From positions 744,001-808,000 of the forward strand of contig OZ260079.1 of the NCBI GenBank assembly GCA_965284365.1: DNA of 64,000 nucleotides, given 5' to 3'. Under the pieces are notes generated by a model that had not been told where the DNA came from, made no database searches, and saw nothing but the letters and a program-made list of their open reading frames with translations. Positions 19,701-26,692 of the stretch are shown piece by piece (the stretch's first letter is position 1; every line of letters starts with the position of its first letter). This DNA is from Phragmitibacter sp965284365 (GTDB lineage: Bacteria > Verrucomicrobiota > Verrucomicrobiia > Verrucomicrobiales > Verrucomicrobiaceae). The position numbers and the translations under genes are program-made.

Positions 19701-22700
19701 GTTGATCGCGCCATTGCCCGATTCGGTGAAGGCCAACGTCGAACCGGCCCGGCGCGTCAATGTGGCTGCCGCAGCCCCCAACGTTAAAGCATTATTATTC
19801 TGCGCTTCAATGGCCGATCCCCCTGAGAGGAAATAGATATTGCCAGTAAGAGCCTGGGTGCGGGCAGTAGCATCGGCCATCAGTGTTAGTGAGCCACCAC
19901 CAAAGGAAGTGATCGCCGTGCTCAATGCGTAGCGGTTGTTGCCCAGGGAATCCTCCCAGACAGCGGAGCCGCCCAGGAAATTCCACCTCTCCACATCGGA
20001 GATTCCGCTCGCGTTGCCATGGTAAACTACCGTCCCAGGTCCCATAACACTGATGGAAGAATTTACGCTGGTCCCTTCGTCATCCAGACGGCCATTCCAC
20101 ACCATAGTACCACCCCTCAGTTGCAGGAACCGAACTTCACGGTCGCCGCCCTGATTGGCGATTTGCATGCTAAAGTTCACATCATTGTTTTCACTGCCGT
20201 AATAGACCGTGCCACTGCGATTTTCCCCGCCGATGGTCGCCGTGCCGTTGCTGTTGTCATTGTAGACATACAGATAGGGATAATTAAAAACCTGCCCATC
20301 CTGCGTTAGCGCCACATGGTTGTGATAGGTGCCGGCGGCGGTTCCACTGGTCCCAAGCTGGAACCGCGTGAAGCTGTCATTCGCCAGAATCATGTTCCGC
20401 GCATTGTCCGTCAGGAACCCATTGCCGGTCGAAGGGTCATACTGGATACGCAGATACCCCTGGCGCACCTCCAGCGTTCCGGTCGCATCCCATTGTTGGA
20501 ACGCATTGACGGTCATCTCGTCATTACCGGTCACCTGGAACCGGAGAGAATGATTACGATCGATCGTGGTGGCCGTGTCTCCACGGGGTCCAACTGGCAG
20601 CGTCAAAGATCCGCTCGCCGTGTCCTTTACCTGGCCCCGGAAATTCAGCACGCCAGAGCCGCCGCCATCCGTGGAGAAGTAGTAGGGATCATCCAGTGAG
20701 TCTGAATCCGTGGCGTCGTCATTATTGTCCGTGTAAATATCGCCATACAGCGTGAGGGTCGCATTGTTCAAGGCGGTGACGCGTTGCTTTTGGAATTCCT
20801 TTGATCCTGCGGAATCAACGGTATCAAAGATGATATCCCCCGCGAATGTGTTGTGATGGTCTTCTGAACGAAGCACCACACGGTCACCATCCATTTGGGT
20901 GACGCGGATATCCACACCTTCGACATTCACCCCGCCTTGCAGCAGGAAATTGCCCGCGCCTGAGAGCACGACTTCGTTTGCCCCCGACAGGGCATTGGAA
21001 TGCCGCACCACAAGGCTGGCTTCGTCCGAAGAATAAATCGTGCTGCCCGCTATAAACTGATTCCAAGTATCCAGATAGAGATTATTGCGGCCTGTTTTCA
21101 ACAATCCATTCGCGTTGACAATGTTTGATCGGATATAGGCGTTATTGCCGACCAGATAGTTGTAATAGTTGGCGTCATTGATATCCAGATCCTGCCGGAA
21201 ATTGCCTGAGTTGATGATGGCCAACTGCCCGGCCATATCGATCGTGCCTCCCCTAATGGAAGCTTCGGAGTTGGAAGCATTAGCCGAGTTGTAGTTGGCA
21301 AAGTTGATAATGCCGGAGTTGATCGTCAGCGTGGCGCCATTGGCGATGTAAAGGTAATCCATCCCGACGTTGTCCGTGGAGGGATCCGCGATGGTCAGTG
21401 AATTGATCGTCAGATCAGTTGCCACGTTTGGCAGCGTCGCCTTGTTGCCCACCGTTCCCAGAGGATCGATGACCTTCCAGTTGGAATTCGTGGAGCCAGT
21501 GGCGCTGGTGTCATACTCGGAATCCAGCAAAGGCCGCAGGTAAGTCACGCCACCCACCGTTTCCGTCGTCATCAACGTGGAATTGATGCCGGAGCGAGCC
21601 TGCGCATTGAGCAGCGCATCTTCCGGGCGTGTCACTGTGGCGCCAGCCGCTCCCGGGCTAATGGAGCCGAAGACTCCACGGACCACCGCGCGGTCGATGG
21701 TGCCCGTGGCGTTACCGGAAAGCACCAGGCCACTCGCATCAGTGATGGCCACCCGGACATCAGAGCCGGCTCCCACACCCCAGGTATCGGTATCATCCAC
21801 CACATTGATGCGGAACGTGCCCCCATCGGCTACGACCAGACTGTTGAGCGTGATGTCTGCAGCGCCTCCTGCCCGCGTATCGATGAAGAGTTTATTGGTG
21901 GCGAGTGCAGATTGGATGTTTCCGAAATTCTCGGTGTTGGTTGCCGCCGCATTGGTGGTTAGGAGCAGATTTCCCCCATTCATGAGGGCAGTGCCACTAT
22001 CGTTGAGCCGGTTGTTCTGATTGGCGTCGGTATTGTCCAACCAGAGGGAACCCTGCCGCGCCAGTTCGACAGTGGAAGCGGAAATCAGTCCGCCGTCTGC
22101 TCCGCTGAGTCTGACGCCAGCCCACCGCGTTTCCATCACACCATTGGTGGTCTGATACCCTGTCGGCAGATAGCGGCCTGCGCTACCCTTGATAAAAGCC
22201 GTGCCTTCAAAGTTCGCATTGGCATTCTCCAACACCAGTTCGCGGCTGCTTCTCACCGTAAACCCGCTGTTGGCATCGCTGACCAACTGCCCCTGAATCA
22301 CCATCGTCGCGGGATGGTCGTAGGCCAGAGTCGTGGAGTTATATCCCGTGGCGCCACCCGAGCTCAGACTGAAAAAATTGTTCTCAAACGAGGTCAGGAA
22401 ATTAAAGGTGCTCGTCACGTCGAACGTGGTCACAAAACTTTGGGTTCCCGCGGTGGTCGGCCCCGAAAGTTCAATCATCCCGCGAGTCATATTGAAGGTC
22501 ACGCCCGTGTGAGTAACATTCTGAAAGTAGAACTCGATTCGCGCTTCCAGCAGGGAATTCCCCGTAGTGTCACCAACACTGTTGATGCCGCTATAGAGAT
22601 CATTGCTCGTGCGCGTGCCGTTTGCTGGATCGGAACCATCATGGGCATTGGGATTATACGCCAGATTGATGGTCAGGCCGTCTGCCAGCGTGGCCATTCC

Positions 22701-23789
22701 AGTTATGCCGGCATTGTATTCAAACCTCACCTCACCTTCGTAAATGTTCAGCGTTCCGGGATTGGTAATGGTCGTGTTCATGAGCACGAAGTCACCTGCC
22801 CCAAGCTTGCTCAGAGCGAAGCCCCCCATGTCCAGGACTGCTTCAGTGGTGCCAGCCGCGCGCATATCCAGACGGGTGCTGCTGCCGGAGTACACACCCG
22901 AATCCCCCTCCAGCCGGATCTGATTCACAATGGCCGTGCCCGTGCGGTTCACCAGGGATCCAAGGTTATTATAACCCAGGCCATTCAGCACAAAAATCTC
23001 CCCGTTGTTCCCCGAGGTCATGTTCAGACCATTGAGATCCACGCGTCCACTGCCGGTTATGATAGTCTCATTCCCCACGCCAAAGGCGCCGGCGGGCGTG
23101 CTCGACTCGTAGCGGAGCGCCCCGGAATCAATCAGCAACTGGCCTGTATAGGTGTTCGCGCCAGTCATGACCACTTCGTTCCATTTAACTCCCGCCCCTG
23201 TTTGTACGGAAGTCGGATTGGTGATGTAAAGGGCCACTGTTCCCGGAGCGGTCCCTCCCGTGATGGCCCCGGAAAAGGTCAGCGTTGAGCGGTGATCCGT
23301 GTCGTTCAACGTGATGTCCAGGCGGTCGTTCAGGACGATTCCGGCGGAGATGGTATTGCTACCCCCATTAGCCGTACCGTTGCCGATCACCATGCTCGCG
23401 TTCCCAGAGGTGACATCGAACGTCAACGTATTCGCACCGGTGCCTGCGATGTTGAAGGCAGATGAGCCATTGGCATCATAGATCGATAGGTAGCCCAGCG
23501 TGACGGGCACATTGAGCGTCACGGTCCGCGTAGTCGAAATATCAAAAAAGATGTTCGCCGTGTCATTGATGCCATTGGGAATGACATCGCCCGCCCACGG
23601 GATGCCACCAGCTGATGGCGTCCACTCATCGCTGTTATTGACGTTCCATTTTCCGGTCACCTGAGCGCTGGCAAAGGAAGCAAAAGCACCAAGAGCAAAA
23701 AATGGCAGGGTGGCTCTCTTTAAGCGAAGGGAGAGCGTGGAAAGAAGAGCTGACTTCGCGATGGCAAAACCGTAGAAGTATGGGATCAT
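10749..23789 (-). CDS. Giant secreted autotransporter-associated beta-strand repeat protein with PEP-CTERM signal
   Basis: This uninterrupted 4346-residue frame fills 13 kb. A long signal peptide ends at about residue 42 (ASFASA). The body is Gly/Ala/Thr/Asn/Ser-rich parallel beta-helix sequence with many PATR units, for example TGANTYTGQLLIDSGALRYE (near 210), SAANTYTGDTYLNGGVLYIS, DGANSYTGDTSIVDGTLYVR and MAAANTYTGLTTVAADGRLQ. The C-terminus (4321-4346) is VPEP, a hydrophobic helix and RRRRWL: a PEP-CTERM signal that an exosortase would process, not an autotransporter barrel. I noticed only two cysteines. Sections of about 1,350-1,430 residues are duplicated in tandem, and about 3867-3970 looks phage-tail-like. 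A cell-surface or matrix adhesin or scaffold role is inference. Confidence 0.93.
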   Translation of the reverse strand: MIPYFYGFAIAKSALLSTLSLRLKRATLPFFALGAFASFASAQVTGKWNVNNSDEWTPSAGGIPWAGDVIPNGINDTANIFFDISTTRTVTLNVPVTLGYLSIYDANGSSAFNIAGTGANTLTFDVTSGNASMVIGNGTANGGSNTISAGIVLNDRLDITLNDTDHRSTLTFSGAITGGTAPGTVALYITNPTSVQTGAGVKWNEVVMTGANTYTGQLLIDSGALRYESSTPAGAFGVGNETIITGSGRVDLNGLNMTSGNNGEIFVLNGLGYNNLGSLVNRTGTAIVNQIRLEGDSGVYSGSSTRLDMRAAGTTEAVLDMGGFALSKLGAGDFVLMNTTITNPGTLNIYEGEVRFEYNAGITGMATLADGLTINLAYNPNAHDGSDPANGTRTSNDLYSGINSVGDTTGNSLLEARIEFYFQNVTHTGVTFNMTRGMIELSGPTTAGTQSFVTTFDVTSTFNFLTSFENNFFSLSSGGATGYNSTTLAYDHPATMVIQGQLVSDANSGFTVRSSRELVLENANANFEGTAFIKGSAGRYLPTGYQTTNGVMETRWAGVRLSGADGGLISASTVELARQGSLWLDNTDANQNNRLNDSGTALMNGGNLLLTTNAAATNTENFGNIQSALATNKLFIDTRAGGAADITLNSLVVADGGTFRINVVDDTDTWGVGAGSDVRVAITDASGLVLSGNATGTIDRAVVRGVFGSISPGAAGATVTRPEDALLNAQARSGINSTLMTTETVGGVTYLRPLLDSEYDTSATGSTNSNWKVIDPLGTVGNKATLPNVATDLTINSLTIADPSTDNVGMDYLYIANGATLTINSGIINFANYNSANASNSEASIRGGTIDMAGQLAIINSGNFRQDLDINDANYYNYLVGNNAYIRSNIVNANGLLKTGRNNLYLDTWNQFIAGSTIYSSDEASLVVRHSNALSGANEVVLSGAGNFLLQGGVNVEGVDIRVTQMDGDRVVLRSEDHHNTFAGDIIFDTVDSAGSKEFQKQRVTALNNATLTLYGDIYTDNNDDATDSDSLDDPYYFSTDGGGSGVLNFRGQVKDTASGSLTLPVGPRGDTATTIDRNHSLRFQVTGNDEMTVNAFQQWDATGTLEVRQGYLRIQYDPSTGNGFLTDNARNMILANDSFTRFQLGTSGTAAGTYHNHVALTQDGQVFNYPYLYVYNDNSNGTATIGGENRSGTVYYGSENNDVNFSMQIANQGGDREVRFLQLRGGTMVWNGRLDDEGTSVNSSISVMGPGTVVYHGNASGISDVERWNFLGGSAVWEDSLGNNRYALSTAITSFGGGSLTLMADATARTQALTGNIYFLSGGSAIEAQNNNALTLGAAAATLTRRAGSTLAFTESGNGAINISATGLTTTAGERFASWATYGTSLNNVTDWAARDGTTGVRAFTGYTNDTFAAGAHTNVTANAALSGATSTATVRFDAAATVDIGGAGSSLTVTEGGILVPSTVSGPVQIENGTLTSGGVAGSNDLILHNYGTGETTIAATITDNGSNKVNLVHSGTGTTVLSAANTYTGDTYLNGGVLYISSDGSLGEMNASVARILYIGVGSGYTTNQSNVALNFITSTAPTTAATGTFNTNGSAQVSAIALTGGGSGYTDGVYVQAVAGSGTNGGIWAIMDSGNLHMDGGTLKITQDVELNGGRTIFLGANGGTFDVSAGSILTINGLISAAASDVSSSNGYTANQIGGDTQRYTDRNPDIGDLIIQGGGTVKLTGTPNNSMTSTPAAYLGTNIGGIIYINEGTLRVSMAGSAANEWFGTNRSFTDSTIIAANGTLELNASSDGDMYEWFTFEGTGYLGGGTVRTIGTARSYDFTGQLFINGDTFFNMKNGSNIYLGESTGGTMYGTGDIIRGGVSGEFRIYTNSPDWTGDLVLGGGTNRIYNDGKILGVTEIQLSRNTYLGIGNGGTTVDNFDSRLNDNVEIYSNGTTRLRMEATGGAYSGIEKAGKITSQTGTLAIEVDIGADIVSAAPRLTDDYAGFRFTEIVRDNMGVVQFRSTDAGTAFADSSFSSGATADITNRMVVQVDVAPNMTGGDGTNGNTSTIAGFFGGVKEAWISDTTDQRMSDPYSARHFMTAEQGIDPKTGDTVFYVRPLSDADGSTDYLKVSGGSTVAAATYGTQLETTTVAADQNLRLTGLAGDSFTNEISGRNDQIITLTTTDACGLDIGGNMTVNTLSFGQSVYGNGVNGSGETLTLYLNPTDTLKITSGMIAFTGLGYQDLQGAALDANRNLDLRSYVQGGTLDMDGQQAILYNQSRWVFYNTSDDINAYRQEDGDNTHARITSNITNTGGNGLLKAGAGSIYLDGANSYTGDTSIVDGTLYVRHNEALGQSTRINVVGDGQFVIGLGARIEGADLYIGQLTSNRFVLSGESDGSYFGGNVIIDNVDAAGIAGGVQRTGIGRIANINSTIFTVGGDIYGGAFDANSTAIGGALATQSRIFSTLSNSGVGGLLDLRGTVRDTATGALSSPVTTANQNDVLRMEVAGNGIGADENTVQLWQQYDAAGRIVLVNSKLRYAGTGNFYTDAAAAAINPANEMTGFQMGARSLVETDEGIDGDNMAFTLVNAGSVFNLSSWEVGVDTTDKDNIYGTGNYGLGNTTGNTMIGGENRAGEVTFGTGTGSITFTQTTNLTAAYNRDLRLYATKGGEVTFSTNLVDGGNLVNSSITKIGSGQVNLRGSTAGASTVERVNVLGGVLSLEGYGTNLNRRVGNGATLYLGGGSLIMDGSEASFTENFSDTTLLRGGSTLTARGNGAGNAGNLVIADSAFTQDAGSALHFQSQAGGVITLSGMANTSRLGSWATYGASTGTDFTATDWAATNSSGQVVAFTGYAADSFASGSHTDVVSAGQAAGTTASVRFNDAAGSIASGNLTLEDGGILFTSNHTGGTAIAAGTGVTTSSSAVALVVHNYATGKVNIAGDITGGQLVQFNGTGVTELTGTNTYTGKTYITGGATVAVDNWARMGNAATSADQLYLNNGTLRYTGSGASTIDTRNITLGGGDGGFDVASGTLIHKGIIASETGNVISTYTTNPSNGGLFITGEGRMQFGDRSATTATQDLAGVSNTYTGITVIGDGVNAITVDVQGQGNDNAQYTPFGTTDGWVDGTIITNNATLEISPKRGDASRDNQIRLREWIQFGEQAGDQVTLVAGTQREIAFDGMVNVVGDLLIRAESGAYADAGGTGAATIYFGLNEGGLYGDGNIIINGEGTVQFRSSMPNFTGTIDLQDGFLSVYSQSDGLGSSTTPIMIGLNGETGQVRLIMLAENGNNNVNLAFDSSATDVLFDRDIIVRNTSQDVRIAAGYYALNGTIEYSGDIQLGDGGPGAIPTVRLYYEDTEGLNPDVYGTQQEIIMLFSGNISGQGNLIVDTNEGGAANDTPYDITTIYELAGDNSGWTGTLAIGADASTTLDTDDFQIVRLSNTLALGANNAVSFRNNSSLQLAGTDITSSVNYTYIGGSNQRATAKIENASDTEATITFSTTNTGASSQRVDVGMQDGVAPTIYGGGQSALNVRKTGTGNTVFGTGWTGLVAGDFSSYTGTTTIEAGTLSAAANYVYSPNSRFILSSGATLRGHNDGTGFLNTIGSLVGVTGSTLSLGNGSGVNMGADNSIDADFAGSITGNGSVGKVGTGTQTLSGVSTFTGEAVVRQGRLVVANNAALGNINNMVYLGNRAGSFEGGVIDARAELLLAGSANNIAQMLTIDGSGSSNVEGISIIGTRELTGAYGFSGYVDVVRDWFAVAGGDSTVTFSGVVSAGFNPTTGPITKIGTGTVAFSGPNSFGAGATQGSAINGGMVVRHGTIAVAANTALSTSVVELGDRVTQLTAANLATTSSLLVDCPEAEFLSTGDGSGGLGTGAFMNVTNIVDGVTLTSANVGMRILVKDELSDPERNGVYEVVSVDAATGRMNLTRVQDFDQTTEMVYGASVAVLSGTQAGDRYFMASANIAIVNGNGTDPVHWEEDVADADVALLVSSANRTVANHIDINDTNGAGASIVGGSFTSGTSTLSGNITLQEQTVVPGFIDNVRELTLTSASNDSAISGETGTIIAGQIGQAANTQLSVRVSGGGTVTMAAANTYTGLTTVAADGRLQVGYAGVDETAWATGTTGSGGTLVLTGGVISGTGMVGGAGSTVATVHTIQGDIRPGDEGGAAVGTLGFTGTVTLVSGSLTTFQTGTGATANYATDTGATAGDFTYGSTAYNAMLAYMIANYDDGVIASGLHDHLEIEGSLIANGGWVAFVNDSNFDFALGDAFNLIDWSVAVGGGMGGSFNSGGAVRGSGQLGDLYLPELNNATLAWDTSLFQSHGIVFVGLVPEPGKAMLLMVAFLWLAGVRRRRWL

Positions 23790-24034
23790 GTCGAGGAGCT
23801 TGGGGATGAGTCTCGATTCGCGGGGATAATCCGGAATTCGTGCAAGTGGCTCATTTTAAACAGCGGCCGACGCTCTCTCCCATCGGAACGCGGCTTGTGT
23901 ATCGGGCAGCGTTTTCTTTGCCTTGTCCAAAAGAACGGCAGGAGTCTCTTAAAGGATTGGCTTAATTCCGTCGGCTCCCCTCTCGTTTACTGCGAGTAAG
24001 ATTTCTGCACGAAGCCCGTATTTAGAACGGGATT
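23790..24034. promoter_or_regulatory. Divergent promoter region of the giant gene and the cytochrome/DUF1501 operon
   Basis: These 245 bases lie between two divergent starts and must contain both promoters. The part beside the giant gene holds an AT-rich patch (CTCATTTTAAACAG near 23850). I could not identify convincing -35/-10 pairs or operators. Confidence 0.4.
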
Positions 24035-26692
24035 ATGTTCATTCGATATATATACGCCATCTTGGCATTGCCGGCACTGCCATTGGGAGCCGCTACGCCG
24101 GTCGCGCCTTTGACGTTCGAAAAGCACATCCGTCCCATCCTGAAAGCGCAGTGCTTTCAATGTCATGGCGAAGAGGAAAAGCTGAAGGGAGACCTCGATG
24201 TTCGCCTCACTCGTCTCCTCATTAAAGGTGGGGAATCTGGCGCTGCCATTATCCCGGGTAACCCTAAATCCAGCCATCTTTTGGACCTGATCAAATCGGG
24301 CGAGATGCCTGACGGCGCCGCACGGCTCCCGGATAAAGATATTGCTCTGATCGAAGCATGGATCGCCCAAGGCGCGAAGACCGCCCGACCCGAGCCGGAG
24401 TCCATTGGTCGTGGGCATGTCTTTACCGAAGAAGAGCGCCAGTGGTGGTCACTCCAGCCAATTCAATCTCCGAAGGTGCCTGTGGTGGCGAAGGGAAATG
24501 CGACCAATGCAATCGATGCCTTCCTGCTCGAAAAGATGAAGGGACAAGGCCTCGGATTCTCTCCGGCGGCGAGCCCCATCAGTCTGATCCGCCGGATGCA
24601 CTTTGATCTCACCGGCCTGCCCCCGGCGCCGGAGGAAGTGAAACAATTCACTCTCCAGTATGCTGCGGATCCTTCGACTGCTGTGCGGGCTGCCGCGGAC
24701 CGCCTCCTGGCGAGTCCGGCGTATGGTGAGCGATGGGGCAGGCATTGGCTGGACATCGCAGGCTATGCTGACAGTGACGGGTATTCCGAAAAGGACACCG
24801 AGCGTCCTTATGCCTACAAATTCCGCGATTATGTGGTGCGCTCCTTCAATCAGAACAAGCCATTCGATGCCTTCGTCAAAGAACAACTCGCCGGGGACGA
24901 AATGGTGCCCCTGCCCCATAAAAATCTGAGCGAAGACGCCATCGAGAAGCTTACCGCCACTGGCTTCCTGCGGATGGCGCCGGACGGCACTGGCTTCATG
25001 AATGACAAGGTCGCACAGAACGCCACCATCTCGGATACCATCAAGATCGTCAGCGGCGCTTTCTACGGCCTGACCATCGGGTGCGCCCAATGCCACGATC
25101 ACCGTTATGATCCCATCACGCATGCGGACTACTACCGGCTCCGTGCCGTCTTTGAGCCTGGGTTTGACCCACCCGCCTGGCGCACGCCGCCACAAAGATT
25201 GGTGTCTCTTTACACCGATACCCAGCGGGCGGAAGCCGCCAAGATCGAAGTGAAGGCCAAGGAACTCGATGCCGCACGGATCAAGCAACAGGAAGCCTTC
25301 ATCAACGAAGTCCTCGAAAAGGAAATCGCCAAGGCCGATGAAGCAGACCGCGACAAGCTCCGGGTGGCCTATCGCTGTGATGTTGCCAAACGGACGGCGG
25401 AACAGAAGGAACTTCTGAAAGCGCACCCACGTGTGGAAAAGCTCAGCTCAGGATCGCTTTACCTTTACGACACCACATATAAGACAACGCACGCCAAGAC
25501 GCTGGCGGCGATGCAGGAAGAAGCGGCCAAGGTGCGAGCCACGAAGCCAAAGGAAGAATTCGTCCAGGCCTTCATCGAGTCCGTGAAACCAGCGGGCAAG
25601 GTTCCTACCACGCACGTGTTCCATCGCGGTGACTTCGCCCAGCCGAAGGAGGCCGTGACGCCGGGTGACCTCTCGATCCTTGGTTCCTGGCACAGCGCAG
25701 AAATCCCTGAGAAGGCCCCCAAGACTGCGACCACGGGCCGCCGTCTCGCCTTCGCGGAATCTCTGACTGATGGCAAACATCCCCTCCTCGCTCGAGTCTT
25801 CATGAACCAAGTGTGGAAGCGCCACTTCGGGAAGGGCATCGTTAATACTCCGGACGATTTCGGAGCTCTTGGTGAAGCGCCGAGTCATCCCGAACTGCTG
25901 GACTGGCTGGCTCATGACTTCATGAGTCATGGATGGGATCTGAAGCGCATGCATCGCCTCATCCTGACATCCGCCGCGTACCAACAAAGCTCCCGGCGCG
26001 ATGCCAAACGCGATCAAGTCGATCCAGACAATCGCCTCCTCAGCCGCATGAATGTGCAACGGCTCGAAGCGGAATCCCTCCGCGATACTTTACTGGCGAT
26101 CGCAGGCAAGCTGGACACCAGCGTCGGCGGTCCCGCCGTGCCAGTGACCTATAACGAACAAGGACAGATCATCATCGGCATCGATACACGGGACACCGCA
26201 GGCCGGCAGACCGGCAAGGTAGTTTCCCTGGACGGTCGCGAGTACCGCCGCAGTCTTTACATCCAAGCCCGCCGCTCCATGCCGCTGGAGATCTTTGCCG
26301 CCTTTGATGCGCCCGCCATGACCGACGCCAGTTGCGCTTCCCGGCCCGTCACGACCGTGAGCCCGCAGAGCCTGCTACTCATGAACAATCTCTACATGCG
26401 GGAGTATGCGCAGGACTGCGCGCAAAGGATCCTCAATGAAGCGGGAGCGGATGTAGGCAATCAGGTGCAGCTCGCCTGGAGTCTCTGCTTCGGCCGGGAA
26501 GCCGCACTCGAAGAGTGCGAAGCAGCCAAGGGCTTTATCGCAGCGCAGACGGCCCATTACCAAACCCATCCAGCCAAGTTGGAACGCATCAGCGGTCCGG
26601 CCCCTGCCACGAATGCTCCTCCTGCGCTGCTCGGCCTGACGGCCTTCTGTCACGCGCTCATGAGTTCGAACGAATTCCTATATGTTGACTGA
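24035..26692 (+). CDS. PSCyt1/DUF1549/DUF1553 c-type cytochrome protein
   Basis: The 885-residue secreted protein starts with a hydrophobic signal (MFIRYIYAILALPALPLGA). A planctomycete-type cytochrome c domain follows, with heme motif C40-FQ-C43-H44 in KAQCFQCHGEEEKLKGDLD and the GEMPDG region as a possible axial Met. DUF1549 (PSCyt2) covers about 150-370 with YGERWGRHWLDIAGYADSDG and a second CxxCH, GCAQCHDHRYDP, at about 350. DUF1553 (PSD1) covers about 550-830 with HPLLARVFMNQVWKRHFGKG and FGALGEAPSHPELLDWLA. A region of coiled-coil character lies between (about 390-460). These proteins are typical of Planctomycetes and Verrucomicrobia, are usually paired with DUF1501 proteins, and have no settled function. 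It overlaps the next gene by 11 bases. Confidence 0.95.
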   Translation: MFIRYIYAILALPALPLGAATPVAPLTFEKHIRPILKAQCFQCHGEEEKLKGDLDVRLTRLLIKGGESGAAIIPGNPKSSHLLDLIKSGEMPDGAARLPDKDIALIEAWIAQGAKTARPEPESIGRGHVFTEEERQWWSLQPIQSPKVPVVAKGNATNAIDAFLLEKMKGQGLGFSPAASPISLIRRMHFDLTGLPPAPEEVKQFTLQYAADPSTAVRAAADRLLASPAYGERWGRHWLDIAGYADSDGYSEKDTERPYAYKFRDYVVRSFNQNKPFDAFVKEQLAGDEMVPLPHKNLSEDAIEKLTATGFLRMAPDGTGFMNDKVAQNATISDTIKIVSGAFYGLTIGCAQCHDHRYDPITHADYYRLRAVFEPGFDPPAWRTPPQRLVSLYTDTQRAEAAKIEVKAKELDAARIKQQEAFINEVLEKEIAKADEADRDKLRVAYRCDVAKRTAEQKELLKAHPRVEKLSSGSLYLYDTTYKTTHAKTLAAMQEEAAKVRATKPKEEFVQAFIESVKPAGKVPTTHVFHRGDFAQPKEAVTPGDLSILGSWHSAEIPEKAPKTATTGRRLAFAESLTDGKHPLLARVFMNQVWKRHFGKGIVNTPDDFGALGEAPSHPELLDWLAHDFMSHGWDLKRMHRLILTSAAYQQSSRRDAKRDQVDPDNRLLSRMNVQRLEAESLRDTLLAIAGKLDTSVGGPAVPVTYNEQGQIIIGIDTRDTAGRQTGKVVSLDGREYRRSLYIQARRSMPLEIFAAFDAPAMTDASCASRPVTTVSPQSLLLMNNLYMREYAQDCAQRILNEAGADVGNQVQLAWSLCFGREAALEECEAAKGFIAAQTAHYQTHPAKLERISGPAPATNAPPALLGLTAFCHALMSSNEFLYVD

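Noticed and set aside
10689..23288. Several long frames on the plus strand across the giant gene (for example 10689-11675, 18687-19787, 22314-23288)
   Set aside because: They are antisense to a continuous 4346-residue frame with signal peptide, repeats and PEP-CTERM end, and their translations have shuffled, motif-free composition typical of shadows in a GC-rich gene.
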